This document shows, in pieces, positions 5,523-8,072 of a stretch of DNA of 8,072 nt (position 1 is the stretch's first letter; each line of letters starts with the position of its first letter). This DNA is from an uncultured Acidobacteriota bacterium. GTDB lineage: Bacteria > Acidobacteriota > Terriglobia > Terriglobales > Acidobacteriaceae. Below the pieces are notes generated by a model. It did no database searches and had not been told where the DNA came from. It worked only from the letters and a program-made list of their open reading frames with translations. A program made the position numbers and the translations under genes. The stretch spans positions 1 to 8,072 of the forward strand of contig CAILBQ010000071.1 in the NCBI GenBank assembly GCA_903832475.1, read 5' to 3'.

Positions 5523-6146
5523 ATGACTTCTTTCCCGATGCTGGCGAGCACTTTTCTTCTCGCTGTATCCACGATGCTGCCAGTGCAAGCCGCTGCGCAG
5601 GCGGGCGGCCCGGCTGTTGGCTCGGAAGCGCGCGCCGACGAGTTGATCGCGCAGTTGAAGCTGACGGTGCTGCCGAAGGAGTCTGGTTACCTGGGGCTGG
5701 TCGGGACTTCGGCGCAGAGGGTCATGTATCAGGGCAAGTCGCTGGCGGTTCAGAGCCAGGTGTACTACATGCTGACGGAACGGCTGCCGATCAATTACCT
5801 GCACTGGCTGGCTTCGGACGACACGCATGTGCTGATTGAAGGTGGGCCGGTCGACTACTTCATCTTCTGTGCCGACGGGCATGTCGAAATGCAGACTCTG
5901 GGGATGGACCTGGAACACGGGCAGCGACCGATTGTGGCTGTTCCGGGTGGGTGTTACAAGGCGTTGCGGCTTCACAAGGGCGTCAAATATGCGCTGATGG
6001 CGAATGCCCTGTCGCCGGAGTTCACGCCGGACCGGGTACGGATAGGGGAAGGCTCTGTCTGGGTCAAGCGCTATTCCGGAGCAGCCCCGTGGGCGACTCC
6101 GGAATTTTTGCGCGAGTTGATTGGGCCGAACTGGACAGACAAATAG
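5523..6146 (+). CDS. Secreted DUF985-type cupin protein
   Basis: This 207-residue protein begins with a signal peptide (MTSFPMLASTFLLAVSTMLPVQAAAQA, cut near residue 25-27), so it should be periplasmic or exported. The mature part follows the single-domain DUF985 cupin pattern: ADELIAQLKLTVLPKESGYL at the start (38-56), VYYMLTERLPINYLHWLASDD (80-100) with the conserved His of the first cupin block, an EMQTLGMDLEHGQRPIVAVPGGCYKALRL block (122-150) and YALMANALSPEFT (156-168). Most DUF985 proteins known to me are cytoplasmic, so the leader is unusual. The start is the ATG at 5523; the frame extends upstream but without a signal peptide or ribosome-binding site. There is no Shine-Dalgarno, and a -10-like box lies just before the ATG. 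The gene lies between a terminator and a convergent gene, so it is probably transcribed alone. The fold is fairly sure; metal binding and substrate are unknown. Confidence 0.75.
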   Translation: MTSFPMLASTFLLAVSTMLPVQAAAQAGGPAVGSEARADELIAQLKLTVLPKESGYLGLVGTSAQRVMYQGKSLAVQSQVYYMLTERLPINYLHWLASDDTHVLIEGGPVDYFIFCADGHVEMQTLGMDLEHGQRPIVAVPGGCYKALRLHKGVKYALMANALSPEFTPDRVRIGEGSVWVKRYSGAAPWATPEFLRELIGPNWTDK

Positions 6147-6153
6147 ATGCGGC

Positions 6154-6169
6154 TGAAAGCCGGCTTTCA
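6154..6169. terminator. Perfect 16-bp palindrome between two convergent genes
   Basis: TGAAAGCCGGCTTTCA is fully self-complementary and would fold as a 6-bp stem with a CCGG loop on either strand. It lies 7 bp after the cupin stop and 8 bp before the stop of the gene on the other strand. The place suits a shared terminator, but there is no T-run on either side, so it may instead be a stem that protects 3' ends. Confidence 0.4.
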
Positions 6170-6177
6170 CAAGGGAG

Positions 6178-6975
6178 TTACTGCGCGTAGCCGGAAACGA
6201 GCTTGGTGACGTCGTTGCCGTTGCGGGTGTAGTAGCCGGGGCCCTGCGGGCCGTTCTGCTCCCAGTCCTGGCTGGGGCTGACCCAGTAATTCTGGCCGGT
6301 CGCCGGGTCGTGGTAGTACTCCTTTTCGAGCCAGACGTTATATTCGGAGTCGCTCTCGCCGTCGCTGTTGGCGCGCGGTTTTTTGTTCAGGCTGGGCGGG
6401 TCGGGCGCTGCTGGGACGCTGGGCACGTTGCAGCGCATGGAGCGAGCTACTGCGCTCGCTTCGGGACCGCGCTGGCGCCACTGGCCGGGGCTGACCGCTG
6501 CCTGGCGCATGAGGATCATGGCGCCTCCCTGAAACGGGAAAACTTCGTAGAAGGCCATGCCTTCGTTCTGATCGTTGCGATAAGGAACCGCGAAGGTGTT
6601 GCGGTCGAGCTGTTGACGGCGGCCGAGGGTGGCGGGGTGGGCGCCCATGGCGCTGAGGTGCATGGCGACGGCGGCGTCGGGCGTTGCCATGGGCGTGCCG
6701 GCGATTGTGGAAAAGACTGCGTAGCCGGCGTAGGCCTTGCCATCCGAACTGACGGAGTCGGCGCCGAAGGCTGCGCGTTGCGGATTCTCAGAGATGACCG
6801 CCCAGCCTCGCGGACCCATCGACGAGCAATACTGGCCATGGAAGCTGGAGACACCGAGTGGGCGCGATCCGCGCTGGGCCGTGAGGGGAGCGACGGCGAA
6901 AAGAGCAACAGCGACGGAGATGGTCCACGAAGATAGGCGGGTGCTTCTGCGGTGGTTGTTTCCCATATTCTGCAT
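6178..6975 (-). CDS. Secreted protein of unknown function with WW-like C-terminal motif
   Basis: This 265-residue protein is not recognised. A signal peptide is clear: basic NNHRRSTR, hydrophobic WTISVAVALFAVAPL (17-31), cut near TAQ-R (about 32-34). The mature part has an alpha/beta-looking region (about 40-185) with GPRGWAVISENPQRAAFG, GKAYAGYAVFSTIAG and AFYEVFPFQGGAMILMRQAA, bounded by two cysteines (C50 in GQYCSS and C182 in MRCNVP) that could pair in the periplasm. A Pro/Lys/Ser/Asp-rich linker (186-211) leads to an aromatic tail (213-249) with YYHDPATGQNYWVSP and GPQGPGYY. The tail spacing YY-N4-T-N4-W-N2-P is that of a eukaryotic WW domain core, though the first Trp is too near. The start is the ATG at 6975, which has AGAGGT upstream; a GTG at 7005 would add ten residues and lacks a site. 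It is convergent with the cupin gene and divergent from the DUF4184 gene. Confidence 0.75.
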   Translation of the reverse strand: MQNMGNNHRRSTRLSSWTISVAVALFAVAPLTAQRGSRPLGVSSFHGQYCSSMGPRGWAVISENPQRAAFGADSVSSDGKAYAGYAVFSTIAGTPMATPDAAVAMHLSAMGAHPATLGRRQQLDRNTFAVPYRNDQNEGMAFYEVFPFQGGAMILMRQAAVSPGQWRQRGPEASAVARSMRCNVPSVPAAPDPPSLNKKPRANSDGESDSEYNVWLEKEYYHDPATGQNYWVSPSQDWEQNGPQGPGYYTRNGNDVTKLVSGYAQ

Positions 6976-6980
6976 GCCAA

Positions 6981-6986
6981 ACCTCT
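6981..6986 (-). promoter_or_regulatory. Ribosome-binding site of the unknown secreted protein
   Basis: Read on the minus strand this is AGAGGT, with its GAGG core 6 nt before the ATG at 6975. It rules against the longer GTG start at 7005. Confidence 0.65.
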
Positions 6987-7027
6987 TATCTTGGTTCGTC
7001 CACACCCAGCTTGCGTGAAAACTTGAG

Positions 7028-7042
7028 GAACTGAATCAGTTC
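7028..7042. promoter_or_regulatory. Perfect 15-bp dyad in the divergent intergenic region (possible operator)
   Basis: GAACTGA-A-TCAGTTC is a perfect 7-bp inverted repeat around one base. It lies between two divergent starts (6975 on minus, 7090 on plus), about 53 and 48 bp from each. It has no T-run, so it looks like a binding site for a dimeric regulator rather than a terminator. No regulator gene lies nearby. No convincing -35/-10 pair was found on either strand. Confidence 0.45.
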
Positions 7043-7089
7043 AGCAGCCGGAATAGAAAATTCGCGGGGCTTGGGTACGGTGGAGACGC

Positions 7090-7893
7090 GTGGATAATCG
7101 AAGAGTGCCCTTCACCCTTGCTCATACGGCCGCAGCGCTTCCCTTTCGCCGCCTGCGCCTGGTTCCTTCCGCGCTGATTGTAGGGACGGTTGCGCCAGAT
7201 TGCGAATATTTTTTGCGCCTGGGGCCGGCGGGCGGATACGGACACACGCCCACGGGGGCTTTGCTGCTGAGCCTCCCGCTGGGATTGGCGATCCTTTGGA
7301 TGTTTCATGCGCTGGTGAAGGAGCCGGCGGCTTCCCTGCTGCCTGATGCACTGCAACGGCGGCTGCCGATGGAGCGATTTTCTTTTCGCGGCCCTTCGAG
7401 GATCGCATGGATTGTGGCATCGGTGGCACTGGGAATTGCAACGCACCTGGGGTGGGATTCTTTCACGCATCGCACCATGTGGCTGTACTGGCACTGGCCG
7501 TTACTGCAGGGCCGATTTACTGTGCAGGGGTTGGGATCGGCTCCGGTGTACAAGGTGCTGCAGCATCTCAGCACCGCGTTGGGGCTGGTGGTTTTAGCGG
7601 TGTGGTTTGCTAGGTGGTATCGATCAACAGTTCTGCAAGGGCGACTGTCCTGGCTGAAAGTGATGCCGTCGCAGAAGCGGGCGATGGCGGGATTCATTCT
7701 TGCCACTGCGACCGGCGTGGCCTTGCTACGAGGATTCTATGGTGCACGGAATCCGTATGAGGGTCGCGTTCTGGCGACATTTGCCGGCGACGCGATCTGC
7801 ACGTTCGTGGCGGCGTGCTGGTGGCAGCTGGTGGTTCTTGGGTCGATGCTGTCCCGTTCGAAGCTTTCTGCCCGGGTGACCAAGTCTCGGTGA
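7090..7893 (+). CDS. DUF4184-family integral membrane protein
   Basis: This 267-residue multi-pass membrane protein of unknown function has the DUF4184 layout. It opens with VPFTLAHTAAALPFRR, where the His of LAH is conserved, then SALIVGTVAPDCEYFL (27-42) with a conserved Asp. A hydrophobic helix follows (about 56-75), then a helix at 104-120 running into THLGWDSFTH (118-127), the family's second His/Asp cluster. Two or three more helices follow (about 160-174, 199-214 and 233-252). The buried His and Asp residues hint at a metal site and an enzyme-like role, perhaps distant from metal-dependent membrane hydrolases (inference). The start is taken as GTG at 7090 because GGAG lies 4 nt before it; the GTG at 7105 gives the more usual MPFTLAH start but has a poorer site. 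The next gene follows 51 bp later on the same strand. Confidence 0.8.
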   Translation: MDNRRVPFTLAHTAAALPFRRLRLVPSALIVGTVAPDCEYFLRLGPAGGYGHTPTGALLLSLPLGLAILWMFHALVKEPAASLLPDALQRRLPMERFSFRGPSRIAWIVASVALGIATHLGWDSFTHRTMWLYWHWPLLQGRFTVQGLGSAPVYKVLQHLSTALGLVVLAVWFARWYRSTVLQGRLSWLKVMPSQKRAMAGFILATATGVALLRGFYGARNPYEGRVLATFAGDAICTFVAACWWQLVVLGSMLSRSKLSARVTKSR

Positions 7894-7932
7894 GGATGTG
7901 CAAGCCACGCGAACGGAAAAATCCATGTCCCG

Positions 7933-7938
7933 TACACT
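7933..7938 (+). promoter_or_regulatory. -10-like hexamer TACACT just before the HAD start
   Basis: TACACT matches TATAAT at four of six bases and lies 6 nt before the ATG at 7945. A transcript from it would begin at or near the ATG. The AGGAG at 7939-7943 is only 1 nt from the ATG, too close for normal Shine-Dalgarno use, so a leaderless start is possible. No -35 is clear. Confidence 0.3.
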
Positions 7939-7944
7939 AGGAGC

Positions 7945-8072
7945 ATGCTGCGCATTCTTCGCCCACTGCCTGTGGATTCGATTCGCCTTCTTGTTTTTGA
8001 CCTGGATGGGACACTGATTGATTCGCGCCAGGACCTTTGCAACTCGGTGAACGCGACGCTGACCAACTTTGG
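7945..8072 (+). CDS. HAD-superfamily phosphatase, 5' end only (phosphoglycolate phosphatase-like)
   Basis: The first 43 residues (MLRILRPLPVDSIRLLVFDL...) run off the right edge. They contain HAD motif I, FDLDGTLIDS, at residues 18-27, in which the first Asp is the nucleophile that takes the phosphate and the second is the general acid. The GTLIDS ending followed by a helix (RQDLCNSVNATL) is typical of the Gph/PGMB-like branch, whose usual substrate is 2-phosphoglycolate or a small sugar phosphate. The rest is outside the window, so substrate class cannot be settled. The ATG at 7945 is the earliest possible start after the in-frame TGA at 7891-7893. The gene may be read from its own -10-like box or with the DUF4184 gene. 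Confidence 0.85.
   Translation, partial: MLRILRPLPVDSIRLLVFDLDGTLIDSRQDLCNSVNATLTNF

Noticed and set aside
6310..6936. 208-residue plus-strand open frame opposite the unknown secreted protein
   Set aside because: The minus-strand frame has a signal peptide and ribosome-binding site; the plus-strand frame has neither.
6976..7005. Ten-codon longer start (GTG at 7005) for the unknown secreted protein
   Set aside because: There is no ribosome-binding site before the GTG, whereas AGAGGT lies at proper spacing before the ATG at 6975, which also gives a normal signal peptide.

Overview
The window looks like chromosomal DNA from a GC-rich Gram-negative bacterium with many secreted and envelope proteins. 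An acidobacterium (Terriglobia-like) is my best guess, based on the style of the M20 peptidase tail, the DUF4097 protein, the DUF4184 protein and the mixed GTG/TTG/ATG starts. This assignment is an inference, and no rRNA or other marker gene is present to confirm it. I see no CRISPR array, tRNA, rRNA, transposase or phage gene.

Layout from left to right. Positions 1-444 hold two broken pieces: an open frame with two hydrophobic stretches cut by the window edge, running into the last ~100 residues of an M20-type peptidase that has lost its front. On the minus strand (2883 to 578) lies a two-gene operon: a CNNM/CorC-type transporter with CBS domains, then a DppB-type peptide ABC permease that starts on TTG overlapping the upstream stop. 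Divergent from it is a MacA/HlyD-type membrane-fusion adaptor (3107-4306). A DUF4097 secreted beta-solenoid protein follows (4555-5388). Its upstream region carries a good sigma-54 -24/-12 element and two 16-bp dyad-like boxes spaced 21 bp apart. An intrinsic terminator (about 5440-5473) then precedes a secreted DUF985 cupin (5523-6146). That gene converges on a secreted protein of unknown function on the minus strand (6975-6178), with a perfect 16-bp palindrome between the two stops. Last come a DUF4184 membrane protein (7090-7893) and the first 43 residues of a HAD phosphatase (7945 to the right edge).

How the genes may work together: almost every gene acts at or outside the inner membrane. 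The permease and the adaptor are each orphans here: no DppC, ATPase or binding protein sits beside the permease, and no MacB-like or RND pump follows the adaptor. The DUF4097 gene has its own apparent activator-dependent promoter, which suggests inducible expression in response to an envelope or stress signal. The most promising item for follow-up is this sigma-54/enhancer control region together with the solenoid protein it would drive. The second is the WW-like aromatic motif at the C terminus of the unknown secreted protein.
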